Positions 27,237 through 36,404 of a DNA stretch of 64,000 nt are shown in pieces. The stretch comes from Nitrososphaerota archaeon (lineage in GTDB: Archaea; Thermoproteota; Nitrososphaeria; Nitrososphaerales; UBA183), in contig DAHXUN010000005.1 in the NCBI GenBank assembly GCA_027386095.1, positions 22,909 to 86,908 of the forward strand. The letters are read 5' to 3'. The position numbers and the translations under genes were made by a program. The notes below the pieces were generated by a model. The model saw only the letters and a program-made list of their open reading frames with translations, had not been told where the DNA came from and did not search any database. Every line of letters begins with the position of its first letter. Within the stretch, counting starts at the first letter, position 1.

Positions 27237-27264
27237 TGACTTGATAAAGGCTATCCTTTAGTCA
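27237..27264. promoter_or_regulatory. Inverted-repeat operator over the arsR promoter
   Basis: The sequence reads TGACT-TGAT-AAAGG-CTAT-CCTTT-AGTCA: outer TGACT/AGTCA and inner AAAGG/CCTTT arms. It covers the likely TATA element (CCTTTATC on the minus strand) about 28 bp before the arsR ATG, the expected place for autoregulation. Confidence 0.65.
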
Positions 27265-27318
27265 TTTTCCCGCGACATAGGAGGGCGGGCCCGGGTCTGC
27301 CTCGCGGCGGAGTCTCCC

Positions 27319-29487
27319 CTACACGAAGAGGGCGAACAGGACTATGGCGGAGATGAAGACTATGGAGATTGTGTTCAGGACCTTGATCAGGGAGTTGATG
27401 GCAGGCCCAGCGGTGTCCTTGAACGGGTCGCCGACCGTGTCCCCCATCACAGCCGCGGCGTGGACGGGGGTGTTCTTACCGCCGAAGTTGCCAAGCTCGA
27501 TGTACTTCTTCGCGTTGTCCCAGGCGGCCCCGCCGTTGGTCATCATGAACGCGAGGAACACCCCGGACGCGACGCTCCCGATGAGGAGGCCCCCGAGGGC
27601 CAAGGGCCCGAGTATGAAGCCGACCACCAGCGGGGTCGCCACCGCAAGGAGCGCAGGCTTGGCCAGCTCCCTTATCGCCGCAGTGGTGCTGATGCCGACG
27701 CACCGGGCGTAGTCTGGCTTGGCCGTCCCTTCCATGATACCAGGGATCTCTTTGAACTGGCGCCTGACCTCGTTCACCATCTTGATGGCGGCGCGCCCGA
27801 CCGCCTGGATCAGGAAGCTGGAGAAGTAGAACGGGAGGAGGGCCCCCACGAAGATGCCTATCACCACCCTCGGGTCGCTCAGGGCGAATGTGAGGCTCGC
27901 CCCCTGGGCTAAGCCGTACTTCGCGAAGAGGTTGTGCTGGGCGATGAGCTTGTTGGCCTCGTCCTGGAACGCGAAGAAGAGGGCCACTGCCGCCAGGGCC
28001 GCAGACATGACCGCGAAGGCCTTCGTCGTTGCCTTGGTGGTGTTCCCGACGGCGTCGAGCTCGTCGGTGACTTCCCTGACCCCCGCCTCCAGCCCAGCCA
28101 TCTCGACGATGCCGTTGGCGTTGTCCGTGATCGGCCCGAACGAGTCTATCGACATGATCACCCCGGTGAGCGAAAGCTCCGCCATGGCAGCCACCGCCGT
28201 GCTGTAGACACCGACCAGGACCCTTGACGGCTCCGCGACGGTCGCCGGGGTGGCGTAGTAGCCTATGAAGTACGACACCAGTATCGCGAGGACCAGGACC
28301 ACAGCCGACGGGGCTGTGCTCTGGAGCCCTGTCGAGAACCCTGCCAGGAAGTTGGTCGCTGCCCCCGTCTGGCTGGCTTCGGCCACGAACCTCACCGGCT
28401 TGTAGTTGTAGGAGGTGAAGTAGTCCGCGACCCTCTCGATGGCCACCACCACGACGATGCCGACTATCGCGCTTGCCAGGAGGGACCAGCCGAGCGAGCT
28501 CCCCTTGAAGACGTATTCGCTGGCGACAGCGTCTATGACCACGGCGATGGCAGCGGAGATGAGCAGCGAAGTGTTCAGCGCGCCCATCGGGTTCTTCGAG
28601 ATCCCCTTCCTGATGTAGAAGCCTCCGAGGATGGACCCCACTATCCCTGACGCTCCGAGGAGGAGCGGGAACACGAAGAGCTGGTTGGCTGAGATGAGTG
28701 AAGCGAGCGACCCGAACGCGGAGCTCCCCGACGTGATGAGGGCCGCGAGTATCAGCACCGCGACGGAGATGACTACGAACGACTCGTAGATGTCGGCCCC
28801 CATCCCGGCGCAGTCGCCGACGTTGTCCCCCACGTTGTCAGCGATGACGGCGGGGTTGCGCGGGTCGTCTTCGGGGATCCCAGCCTCAGTCTTCCCCACG
28901 AGGTCCGCCCCGACGTCGGCCGCCTTGGTGTAGATCCCCCCTGAGACCCTCATGAACATCGCGATCAGGGAAGCGCCGAAGCCGAGCCCGGCGAGGATCG
29001 CCGGTGTGGTCACTATGGCGTTCTGGAAGACGATGTAGAAGAGCGAGACGCCAAGGAGCCCAAACCCCACCACGGCCATGCCCATGACCCCGCCCCCTCG
29101 GAAGGCCACGGTCAGCGCGCTCCCGAGCCCCTTCCGCGCCGCCTCGGCGGTCCGCGAGCTGGTCCGGACCGTCATGGCCATGCCGACGTAGCCTGCCAGG
29201 GCAGAGAGGAACGCGCCTACCAGGAACCCGGCTGCCGTGGCTCCGTTTGTCTTCAGCGGGAGGTCGATGAAGACGAATATCAGCACGGCGATCACAGCCG
29301 CTATGGGCGTGATCACCCTGTACTCCCTTCTGAGGAACTCGTCAGCGCCCTGCCTGACGGCGGTGGCTATCTCGACCATCCTGGCGTTCCCAGGGTCCTG
29401 CCTCCTGACGGAGTAGACGAGGTAGAGCGCGTACGCCAGCGCGACCGCGGAGCCGCCGACCGCGAGGTAGCCGTAGTCGAAAGCCAA
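27319..29487 (-). CDS. hppA: Membrane-bound proton-pumping pyrophosphatase, K+-independent type
   Basis: A 722-residue protein with about 16 membrane segments. The PPi/Mg site is DVGADLVGKTEAGIPEDDPR (residues 191-210), followed by NPAVIADNVGDNVGDCAG. The segment GNTTKATTK (481-489) has Lys485 where K+-dependent enzymes carry Ala, indicating the K+-independent H+-PPase class. It hydrolyses pyrophosphate to pump protons and removes PPi from biosynthesis. The TTG start is ~28 bp after TTTTAAAGG (29512-29519), so a leaderless message is likely. Confidence 0.95.
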   Translation of the reverse strand: MAFDYGYLAVGGSAVALAYALYLVYSVRRQDPGNARMVEIATAVRQGADEFLRREYRVITPIAAVIAVLIFVFIDLPLKTNGATAAGFLVGAFLSALAGYVGMAMTVRTSSRTAEAARKGLGSALTVAFRGGGVMGMAVVGFGLLGVSLFYIVFQNAIVTTPAILAGLGFGASLIAMFMRVSGGIYTKAADVGADLVGKTEAGIPEDDPRNPAVIADNVGDNVGDCAGMGADIYESFVVISVAVLILAALITSGSSAFGSLASLISANQLFVFPLLLGASGIVGSILGGFYIRKGISKNPMGALNTSLLISAAIAVVIDAVASEYVFKGSSLGWSLLASAIVGIVVVVAIERVADYFTSYNYKPVRFVAEASQTGAATNFLAGFSTGLQSTAPSAVVLVLAILVSYFIGYYATPATVAEPSRVLVGVYSTAVAAMAELSLTGVIMSIDSFGPITDNANGIVEMAGLEAGVREVTDELDAVGNTTKATTKAFAVMSAALAAVALFFAFQDEANKLIAQHNLFAKYGLAQGASLTFALSDPRVVIGIFVGALLPFYFSSFLIQAVGRAAIKMVNEVRRQFKEIPGIMEGTAKPDYARCVGISTTAAIRELAKPALLAVATPLVVGFILGPLALGGLLIGSVASGVFLAFMMTNGGAAWDNAKKYIELGNFGGKNTPVHAAAVMGDTVGDPFKDTAGPAINSLIKVLNTISIVFISAIVLFALFV

Positions 29488-29523
29488 TCGGACGGTGCGG
29501 CTTTGAAGTTCCCTTTAAAAGAA

Positions 29524-30483
29524 TTAAGGAATCTGGCGTCTTCCGCGCTTCGTGAGGGCGTAGGACGCTATGAAGGGCAGGACTGTGGTCACCTCGGCGT
29601 CGATGGCGGCCTGCCTCGCCCCGACCTTCACCTTCCCCCAGGATACGGCCTCCCTGATGCGGGCTCCGCTGAGGGACCCGTCCGTCTCCTGGGCGGTGGA
29701 GACGTAGCAGGCCCAGTCGAGCCCCCCCCTGAACTGCGCCCACCAGATCGTATGGTGCTTCGAGATCCCTCCCCCTAGGACGAGGGCCCCGGTCTCCTTC
29801 GCGTCTGAGAATATGTCAGACAGGCGCCTCTCGTCCCCCAGCAGGTCTAAGCGGAAATCCCTGTGGCTCTCAGAGAAGAGCCAGACCTGGCTCCCCACGG
29901 CTCCGTCTGTGATACCGGGGACGAAGACGGGCACCCCCTTCTTCTGGGCCCAATAAAGCAGCGAGCGCTCTGAGGCAAGGTCTCTGCCTATCTCCGCGGC
30001 GAGCTCCTCGGTTGTGACCGAGCGCCGCCTTTCGTAGATGCGGCCGAGGAGGGGCTGCATTCTCTTCTCGATGAGCGGGCCGTAGCCCTCCAGTGGGACG
30101 AGGACGTTGCCAAGCCTGTGATACCCGGCCTTCTTCAGGCGGGCGTCGTCCATGCCGAAGCTGCCGACGTAGTAGTCCCCGAGGGTCCTGGCTATGTCGT
30201 GGTCCAAGGTGCCGCACGTCGTGATTATAGCGTCCACCAGCCCCGCCCTGACCATGTCCACCAGGACCCCTCTGAGGCCGGTGGCGACGATAGCGGCCGG
30301 GAAGGAGAGGAACTTCGTGCACCCCTCTCTGGCGCACATGGCGCTGAAGGTCGAAGCGACGTCGAAGAGGTTCCTCCCCATGAAGCCGCCCCCCTTGCCC
30401 ATCCCCTCCAGCAGCGAGGCCAGGTCGGGGGATGCGGACACGTGGTAGTCCCGCACCTTCTCTAGCTTCGGCGTGCCCGTCAT
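29524..30483 (-). CDS. dys: Deoxyhypusine synthase
   Basis: A 319-residue protein. Signatures include GRNLFDVASTFSAM, ITTCGTLDHDIARTLG and the catalytic-lysine segment GGGISKHHTIWWAQF, followed by YVSTAQETDGSLSGARIREA. It transfers the aminobutyl group of spermidine to a lysine of aIF5A via NAD+. The start at 30483 is set by GTTAAAATC (30508-30516) about 28 bp upstream; a longer frame upstream is Arg/Gly-rich and unconserved. Confidence 0.93.
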   Translation of the reverse strand: MTGTPKLEKVRDYHVSASPDLASLLEGMGKGGGFMGRNLFDVASTFSAMCAREGCTKFLSFPAAIVATGLRGVLVDMVRAGLVDAIITTCGTLDHDIARTLGDYYVGSFGMDDARLKKAGYHRLGNVLVPLEGYGPLIEKRMQPLLGRIYERRRSVTTEELAAEIGRDLASERSLLYWAQKKGVPVFVPGITDGAVGSQVWLFSESHRDFRLDLLGDERRLSDIFSDAKETGALVLGGGISKHHTIWWAQFRGGLDWACYVSTAQETDGSLSGARIREAVSWGKVKVGARQAAIDAEVTTVLPFIASYALTKRGRRQIP

Positions 30484-30645
30484 GGGCGGTTCCGCCAGAG
30501 CTTGCGATTTTAACCGTTCTGCGCCAGTTTCGGGACGCGGGCCCCTCTCTGCTCCTCTTGGATCTCCGCCCGCGCCCCCTGGCGCCCCCACGCCCTACTT
30601 TGAAGTCCCTGGTGGGAGAAGAGGCCCTCCCTGCCAGGGGAGTCC

Positions 30646-31587
30646 ATGCAGTCTCTCGAAGCCGAGTCGTGCCCCGACTGCTCTGTCCCCCTCCTGGACG
30701 CATGGGATGAGCTCGCCTGCCCGAACTGCGGGATGGTGAAGGAGAAGGCCGGAACCTCCGCCATCCCCGGCTCGCAGCCTAGCCAGCGCTACGGGCCGCA
30801 CCCCCTGGGGAGCTTCATGGGGACGGTGTGGGGGACGAGGTCCGAGAGGGCCACCAAGGGGATCACAGGCTCGAGCAGGAACTACGGCTACCTGAAGACG
30901 GTGTCCGACTTCACGGGGCGGGAGAATGGACAGGAGACCGAGTGCGCGAAGATGATCGAAAGGGTGGCTGAGAAGCTCGCCCTACCGAGGTTCGTCGGCC
31001 TCCAGGCCGCGGCCATAGCGAGGAAGGTCTCGAGGTCGGCCCGCACCAAGAGGAGGATGACCGTCGCGGAGATCTCGGCATACTCGCTGATGGCGGCATG
31101 CAGGATAGAAGGGGTGACGTCCTCGAACGCGGGCGAGATACTCGCCGCCCACGCCGTGCTTGGGAGGAGGGTCACCACATCTTCCATCATCCAGCTCAGC
31201 CTGGACTCCCCTGTGAAGACGTTCGCCAAAGGCCCCGAGGACTACGTGACCAGGGTCCTCGCGAAGCTTTCCATGAACCCGAACCTCGACTCCAAGCTGG
31301 CGAGGGCAGGGGTCGCGAAGGCGGCCTACTTCAACGCGGTCCGGTCGCTCGCCCTCGACCTGTTGTCCCGCTGCGACAGGATCTCAATGGGAGGGAGGAG
31401 GCCGTGCGCCCTGGCGGCTTCGGCGGTGTACTCCGCGGAGGCGGCCCTTGCGATGGCCGAGGGCAGGGGGAGGCGGGTGACCCAGAGGGAGATGGCAGAC
31501 TGCGGGGGGACCTCTGAGTACACCGTCAGGGAGCAGTGCGCCATGTTCTTCACCCCTGAGCTGGCTGAGCTGGCGAAGGGACTGTGA
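30646..31587 (+). CDS. tfb: Transcription factor B (TFB)
   Basis: A 313-residue TFIIB homologue. The N-terminal zinc ribbon is CPDCSVPLLDAWDELACPNCG, followed by the B-reader/linker region and two cyclin-like repeats (first around CAKMIERVAEKLALPRF to MAACRIEG, second around AYFNAVRSLALDLLSRCDRI to VREQC). It recruits RNA polymerase to TBP-bound promoters. Its 3' end overlaps the convergent pilin-like gene by 38 bp. A second TFB is encoded at 54.5-55.4 kb. Confidence 0.93.
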   Translation: MQSLEAESCPDCSVPLLDAWDELACPNCGMVKEKAGTSAIPGSQPSQRYGPHPLGSFMGTVWGTRSERATKGITGSSRNYGYLKTVSDFTGRENGQETECAKMIERVAEKLALPRFVGLQAAAIARKVSRSARTKRRMTVAEISAYSLMAACRIEGVTSSNAGEILAAHAVLGRRVTTSSIIQLSLDSPVKTFAKGPEDYVTRVLAKLSMNPNLDSKLARAGVAKAAYFNAVRSLALDLLSRCDRISMGGRRPCALAASAVYSAEAALAMAEGRGRRVTQREMADCGGTSEYTVREQCAMFFTPELAELAKGL

Positions 31588-32359
31588 GGACGCCTTCCTC
31601 GTAGAACGTCACCCCGAAGGTCGAAGAGACGCCTCGGACACCGGCCTGGACGAGTCGTACGTCGTAGCTCACTGAGCAGGTCGGCGATGCCGTGACCGAA
31701 TACGAAATCGAGAGGACGAACCCTTCCTCCGACGCGGAGCGGACCTGGGTCCGGATTGCCTCGTCCGCTTCCACTCCCAGGGACGCGGCGGTGCAGTTGT
31801 CAGTGGGGCGAGACAGCGCCTGCGCGACGGCCGCCGTGGCAGCCTCGCATCGTGAGACCGCGTCGTGAATCCGCACCCCGAGGTGGACGTAGTGCGATTC
31901 GCCCTTCGTGAAGGTGACCCCAGGGCCGTCGCTCCCGGAAGCGTCGTAGTGGAGGACGATGTCGAGCTCCCCTGGGACCCACCCGTCGAGCGGGGAGAGG
32001 GCGGAGAGGTTGTCCCCCCGGTCCCCTGCTCCCCCGACGCTGGCCCAGACCGAAACACTGACGCCTCCGCTCGCCTGGGAGTCAGACAGCCCCCCGACGC
32101 CGCGGGCTATCTCCGATGCGGCCGTAGGGCATTGGAAGGCCGAGGAGGCGAGCAGGAGCCCGGCACCGTGGAGGATGTCGGCCCCTTCGGCAGCCTCTAG
32201 GACCAGGAAGCGCTGACCCATGACGTCGGAGGCGTATGCCTCAGAATAGAGAACCCCCATGTCCTGCGAAGCGACATACACTGCGAGGTCGCAGGCCAGC
32301 AGGGCCGAGAAGACGACCGCCGCCACCATGGTCGCGCCTACGGCCCGGCGTCTGACCAT
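31550..32359 (-). CDS. Pilin-like or pseudopilin protein, membrane-anchored
   Basis: A 269-residue protein starting MVRRRAVGATMVAAVVFSAL: a positively charged tip, then one hydrophobic helix, then a Thr/Ser/Val-rich beta-type domain with four Cys (for example CPTAASEI, CEAATA, DNCTAA, TCSVSY). This is the build of archaeal type IV pilin-like or Tad minor pilins. It is the last gene of a five-gene leftward operon, overlapping the previous gene by 22 bp. No confident family match. Confidence 0.65.
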   Translation of the reverse strand: MVRRRAVGATMVAAVVFSALLACDLAVYVASQDMGVLYSEAYASDVMGQRFLVLEAAEGADILHGAGLLLASSAFQCPTAASEIARGVGGLSDSQASGGVSVSVWASVGGAGDRGDNLSALSPLDGWVPGELDIVLHYDASGSDGPGVTFTKGESHYVHLGVRIHDAVSRCEAATAAVAQALSRPTDNCTAASLGVEADEAIRTQVRSASEEGFVLSISYSVTASPTCSVSYDVRLVQAGVRGVSSTFGVTFYEEGVLTVPSPAQPAQG

Positions 32360-32700
32360 GCCCCGACGTCCACCTGGAGGTTGACGAGCCTGAACGCGAT
32401 GGACGCCTGGTCGGCGCCTGCCGGAGGGGCGTCCCCGCAGGTTACTCCCCCGACAGTGGCGAAGAGATGGACCGTGGAGTTGGACAGGCTCGCAAGATAG
32501 GAACAGACGGGCCGCGGCGGCGTGCTCAGGAACCAGCCCATCCCCTTCGCTTGGATCACACCCGCGACCCGGTCGCTGAGCTCTGCCCTGGCAGCCAGCT
32601 CGCCGGCCCGGAGGTCGCCGGTCCTCGGCGTCCAGAAGAGGATGCCTGCGATCGCCGACGCGCCCACGAGTACAGCCACTGCGACGTCGACATACTTCAA
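32338..32700 (-). CDS. Small membrane-anchored pilus-locus protein
   Basis: A 120-residue protein with an N-terminal hydrophobic helix (MKYVDVAVAVLVGASAIAGI) and a short extracellular domain with two Cys (PVCSYLASL and GVTCGD) that could form a disulfide. The TTG start overlaps the stop of the 32-residue gene before it (TTGA), indicating translational coupling. Probably a minor pilin-like subunit. Confidence 0.6.
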   Translation of the reverse strand: MKYVDVAVAVLVGASAIAGILFWTPRTGDLRAGELAARAELSDRVAGVIQAKGMGWFLSTPPRPVCSYLASLSNSTVHLFATVGGVTCGDAPPAGADQASIAFRLVNLQVDVGAWSDAGP

Positions 32701-32795
32701 ACCGGGAAGAGCTCCGGGAGAAGGATCGCCAGCGCAAGGAGCGCCATGGTGATCAACACGGCGTACATGATGGCGACGTCTATGTACGTCTCCAC
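32697..32795 (-). CDS. 32-residue single-pass membrane peptide
   Basis: A GTG-initiated micro-gene encoding METYIDVAIMYAVLITMALL followed by ALAILLPELFPV: almost entirely one hydrophobic helix. It sits 1 bp after the previous gene's stop and overlaps the next start, so the spacing of this operon makes sense only if it is translated. Possibly an Flp-type mini-pilin or an assembly peptide. Confidence 0.6.
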   Translation of the reverse strand: METYIDVAIMYAVLITMALLALAILLPELFPV

Positions 32796-32796
32796 C

Positions 32797-33174
32797 TCAG
32801 ACGACCCTGCTCACCTCCACCTCCCCTCCGACGAGCTCGGCAGAGTAGGAGACGGTCGGCTGCAGGAACATGGTGGGGACCGGGTGGCTCGTCTCGAAGG
32901 CGATGAAACCCACGCCGTCATAGATACTCACAGTGTCTCCTGCGAGGAGGATTTCGTCAGCGGAAGGCGCGGAGCCGTAGGAGAACCTGACCGTCACCCC
33001 CGGGCTCAACGAGTCCAGGACCGCCCTTACGCCGTCGGCGTAGCGCCAGTCCGCGCCCGCGCGAGAAGCCCTGGCGGCAGCTGATATCGCTGGAGTGATG
33101 ACCAGGAGGAGGGCGGCCGCGGCGGCGAGATACGCCCCCCATGAACCTTCGGCCGCTATGGTGGTTGAGGGCAA
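32797..33174 (-). CDS. Pilin-like membrane-anchored protein
   Basis: A 125-residue protein with one N-terminal hydrophobic helix (SWGAYLAAAAALLLVITPAI) and a beta-rich remainder (VRFSYGSAPSADEILLAGDT). TTG start directly after the previous gene (1-bp gap). It is the second gene of the operon. Likely a minor pilin-like subunit; no family recognised. Confidence 0.6.
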   Translation of the reverse strand: MPSTTIAAEGSWGAYLAAAAALLLVITPAISAAARASRAGADWRYADGVRAVLDSLSPGVTVRFSYGSAPSADEILLAGDTVSIYDGVGFIAFETSHPVPTMFLQPTVSYSAELVGGEVEVSRVV

Positions 33175-33175
33175 G

Positions 33176-33535
33176 TCACTCCACCTCCAGGGCGAGGGCG
33201 GACCCGTTGCTTCTGAAGAGGACCTGGTGCGGCCCTGCGGAGACGACTACCCTGAAGCTGCACGTCGTATGGAGGTCGTCCACTGCGACCCGCTTCCCAG
33301 AGGTGATCGTCAGGACGCCTCCCTGACACCCGATGGTTGAAGGGGGGAGGGTCAGGTCGGATCGGGACGAGCCGTTGACCTGGGCTTCCATGGCGAGCGC
33401 GGAGACGGCTGAAGAGGCCGCCTTGAACTGCACCCCGGAGACGAAACCGGAGTAGGACCCATAGGTGGCCACCGAGCCGGCGACGAAGAGGGATGACACC
33501 ATGACCACGAGGCAGTACTCCAGGACTTCGACCAT
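33176..33535 (-). CDS. Pilin-like membrane-anchored protein, first gene of the operon
   Basis: A 119-residue protein with an N-terminal hydrophobic helix (VEVLEYCLVVMVSSLFVAGS) and a small beta domain with a Cys pair (TIGCQGG and TTCSFRV). Its TATA element TTAAATC (33557-33563) is ~25 bp upstream of the ATG, and the promoter faces the one for the secretion ATPase on the other strand. The E after the first few residues recalls prepilin-type processing sites, but no clear peptidase motif precedes it. Confidence 0.6.
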   Translation of the reverse strand: MVEVLEYCLVVMVSSLFVAGSVATYGSYSGFVSGVQFKAASSAVSALAMEAQVNGSSRSDLTLPPSTIGCQGGVLTITSGKRVAVDDLHTTCSFRVVVSAGPHQVLFRSNGSALALEVE

Positions 33536-33614
33536 CGAGAGAAAGGCGGCGTGGGGGATTTAACGAGCCACCTTGCCCGTTTTATTGCGGGGTGGTGCCC
33601 CCCATTGAGGACCC

Positions 33615-35060
33615 GTGGTGTCAAGGCTCGCGAGAAATTTCCTCAGCGCCGTCCGCAAGCCTGCGCCCGCTGTCGAGCCCCCGCCCCTCCTCCTGGAGCT
33701 CTTCGAGAGGCCTGACTGGCGCGGGTCCCCTGACCCGGGGTCGTTCCCGTTCACGTACAGGGTGACAGGAGAAGGCCCGGTGCCGTTCTACCAGGTCGGG
33801 TGCACCCTCCCTCCCAGGATGGTCATGACCCTGCGGGAGGTGGTACGGGGAGCGTCAGACGACCTTGATCCGGGCGACGTCGAGCCGCTCACGTTCACCC
33901 GGCTCATCGATGTTCTGGCACAGGCATCGGCTAGAAGAATCGCCGCGTCGGGGATCAGCCACCGAATCAGGGACCTCTCCGAACTGGCGGCGTACGAAGC
34001 GGTCGGCCTTTCGAGGATCCTTGCCCTTGCCAAGGACATTAAGGTGACCGAGTTCTACGTCGACTCGGAATCGACCCCCGTGTACCTGGACCACATGTCG
34101 TTCGGGAGGTGCGAATCAGGGATCGTTCTTACAGAAAGGGAAAGGAAGGCCCTCGAGACCCACCTCGACACGTTCAGCGGCTACACCCTCGACTTTCGGA
34201 CCCCGTCCCTGAAGAACGACCTCGTGGTCGGGGGCGCGGCGCTCAGGGTCTCGGTCGACCTCGAACCTGTGGCGGTGAACCGCTTCGCCCTGGACGTGCG
34301 GAGGCTGAACGTCTCCACACTCACCCTCCCCCAGCTGATAGGGCGGGGGTTGATCTCCGAGGAGGCGGCGTCCGTCCTCGTGGGGTGGCTGGAAGCAGGA
34401 GGGAACGTCACGATAGTCGGCGAGACGGGGACCGGGAAGACGACCCTCCTCAACGCCCTCGACGAACAGGTGGACAGGAGGCTCCGGCGGCTCTACATCG
34501 AGGACGCGGTGGAGACCAAGGATATGCTCGCGGACGGGTACCATCAGGTGAAGGTGAAGGTCGACCCATACGACAGGGGGGAGGTCTCGGAGAGGACCAA
34601 GGAGTCCGAGATAGTGAAAGCGCTGCACAGGTCTCCTGACATCGTGATTCTGAGCGAGATACAGTCAGAGGAACACAGCAGGGCGTTCTTTCAGGCCCTC
34701 GCCTCGGGTGCGAGGGGGGTCCAGACGTTCCACGCCTCCACCATAGAGCAGGCGGTGAGGCGCTGGCTGACGATGCACCACATCGCCGAACAGAGCCTGC
34801 TGGATCTCGGAATACTCGTCCAGATGGCCAGGCCAGACAGGCTGAGGCAGGAGAGATATGTGCACAGGGTGGTAGAGGTCACCCAGGAAGGCGGGTCGCC
34901 GAGGATCAAGGAGATCTACATGCGAGACCGCGACCACAGGCTGAGGAACGTCGCCGGGCCAGGCTGGCCACGCCCTCCGAACGGCGTGCTGGCCGAGATG
35001 CTGGGAATGAAGGTCGCTCAGGCGTCGGCCAGGATCTCCCGGGGGGGCAACCCGGGTTGA
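33615..35060 (+). CDS. Type II/IV secretion ATPase (VirB11/TadA-like) of a pilus system
   Basis: A 481-residue AAA-type secretion ATPase. Walker A is VGETGTGKTTLLNAL, the Asp box is RLYIEDAVETKDM, Walker B is DIVILSEIQSEE and the His box is GVQTFHAST. The N-terminal ~230 residues match the FlaI/PilT-like N domain. It powers assembly of a type IV pilus-like filament from the cytoplasmic side. GTG start ~25 bp after CGTTTTATT (33587-33594). First gene of the rightward pilus operon. Confidence 0.9.
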   Translation: MVSRLARNFLSAVRKPAPAVEPPPLLLELFERPDWRGSPDPGSFPFTYRVTGEGPVPFYQVGCTLPPRMVMTLREVVRGASDDLDPGDVEPLTFTRLIDVLAQASARRIAASGISHRIRDLSELAAYEAVGLSRILALAKDIKVTEFYVDSESTPVYLDHMSFGRCESGIVLTERERKALETHLDTFSGYTLDFRTPSLKNDLVVGGAALRVSVDLEPVAVNRFALDVRRLNVSTLTLPQLIGRGLISEEAASVLVGWLEAGGNVTIVGETGTGKTTLLNALDEQVDRRLRRLYIEDAVETKDMLADGYHQVKVKVDPYDRGEVSERTKESEIVKALHRSPDIVILSEIQSEEHSRAFFQALASGARGVQTFHASTIEQAVRRWLTMHHIAEQSLLDLGILVQMARPDRLRQERYVHRVVEVTQEGGSPRIKEIYMRDRDHRLRNVAGPGWPRPPNGVLAEMLGMKVAQASARISRGGNPG

Positions 35061-35752
35061 AGTTCGCATCGCTGGACCACTTCGGGCTCTCCGCCTGGAG
35101 GGTAGCCGCGGTGGGCCTCGCGTCCTCGTCCGCGTCGTGGCTCGTCGCTGACCTCGCCTTCGGGGATGCCCTCGGAGGAGCCGGCTCGCTGGTCCTGCTC
35201 ATAGTGGCCGCGGCCGTCTTCTACATCGTCGTGACCACGCCGAGGCGCCTGCTGGACAGGGGGCGGGTGAGCCAGGCGAAGGAGGCAGTGCTCCTCGCTT
35301 CTTCTTCGAAGGCCCTGCTTGAGGTGACCCGGTCCAGGTCGAGGTCCGTCCTCCTCCTGCGACCCAGGGACAGCGACGTAGCGGCGGCCGTGGCGCGGGC
35401 CTCGAAGACGATCCTGCTCGGCGAAAGCGTGGCCAGGTCAGTCGGCGCCGCGTCGGGGTCGCTCGCGTCGTACGCAGTCGCGGCCGCGCTGAGGGGACTG
35501 GCCGAGCCCAGGAAGGGCGGACCGGACCCGGACGACGAGGAGGCACGCGGGCTGGCTGGGTCAGCGGCTCTGAGCAGGGAGACCAAGATGCCGATGGTCA
35601 TGACCGTGTCGTTCTTCACCCCCATCATGCTGCTACTGTATACGGTCCTCACGCACTCCTACGGCGCGGTGAGGCTCGCAGAGCTGGGAGCCTTCGAGTT
35701 GGCTGTCCTTGACCTGGCGTTCCATCTCGGCGCCCCCGGGAGGCCAAGGTGA
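35057..35752 (+). CDS. TadB/GspF-like pilus membrane platform protein
   Basis: A 231-residue protein with two hydrophobic segments near the N-terminus and one or two near the C-terminus (VMTVSFFTPIMLLLYTVLTH), and a central helical cytoplasmic part. This is the half-size layout of Tad/archaellum platform proteins. The TTG start overlaps the ATPase stop (4 bp) and its own stop overlaps the next start, so the three are coupled. Confidence 0.65.
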   Translation: MKFASLDHFGLSAWRVAAVGLASSSASWLVADLAFGDALGGAGSLVLLIVAAAVFYIVVTTPRRLLDRGRVSQAKEAVLLASSSKALLEVTRSRSRSVLLLRPRDSDVAAAVARASKTILLGESVARSVGAASGSLASYAVAAALRGLAEPRKGGPDPDDEEARGLAGSAALSRETKMPMVMTVSFFTPIMLLLYTVLTHSYGAVRLAELGAFELAVLDLAFHLGAPGRPR

Positions 35753-36372
35753 TGAGCGCCGAGCTCGACGCGATGCACTCGCTGGGGAGGGCGTTGAAAT
35801 CCGCAGGCGAAGGGAAGGGCCTTGCGAGGTCCGCCGTGGAGGAGCTGCCCAGGGCCGGGCCCCTCGGGAGGGAAGGGGCGAGGCTCCTCCTGCTGGGATT
35901 CCCCCTCAGCCGGGCCCTCAAACCTCTGGTAGAAGAAGGGGGTGAGGAAGTCTCGATGCTGGCGTCGCTCGTAGTCGCCGCGCCCAGGAGCAGCGCCCCC
36001 CTGGTCGGGAGGAGCGGCGAATCCCTCGCAGTCACACTGGAGGGATGGGTCAAATCCAGAGACAGCGAGGTCATGGAACAGAAGGTGATGAGGTTCAGGA
36101 GCCTGGTGACATCGGCAGTGCTCGGCGCTGTGATGGGGATGCTGACGGCCCTTGGCCCAGTGGTCGGGAGCCTGGGTCTGGGCGGAAGCCCGGTGGGGAC
36201 CGGGGCACTCGTCTACGGGTCGGCCGCCATGACAGCCATGGGTTCGGGGATGCTCGGCGCATTCATGTCAGGGAGGAGGTTCTTCGTGAACGTCCTTCTC
36301 TCGATGGCCGTCTTCGCTGCCATAGCCGCCGCAGCGGCCCCTCTGGCCTCGGTCTCCTCGGCAGCCCTGTAG
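35749..36372 (+). CDS. TadC/GspF-like pilus membrane platform protein
   Basis: A 207-residue protein. A helical cytoplasmic region (ARLLLLGFPLSRALKPLVEE) is followed by three hydrophobic segments at the C-terminus (LVTSAVLGAVMGMLTALGPV and onward). With the preceding protein it probably forms the membrane platform contacted by the ATPase. Start at GTG 35749 or ATG 35752; both overlap the preceding gene. Confidence 0.65.
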   Translation: MMSAELDAMHSLGRALKSAGEGKGLARSAVEELPRAGPLGREGARLLLLGFPLSRALKPLVEEGGEEVSMLASLVVAAPRSSAPLVGRSGESLAVTLEGWVKSRDSEVMEQKVMRFRSLVTSAVLGAVMGMLTALGPVVGSLGLGGSPVGTGALVYGSAAMTAMGSGMLGAFMSGRRFFVNVLLSMAVFAAIAAAAAPLASVSSAAL

Positions 36373-36404
36373 GAGGTTAAATATGGAACATGGGCTTCAA
36401 TTGC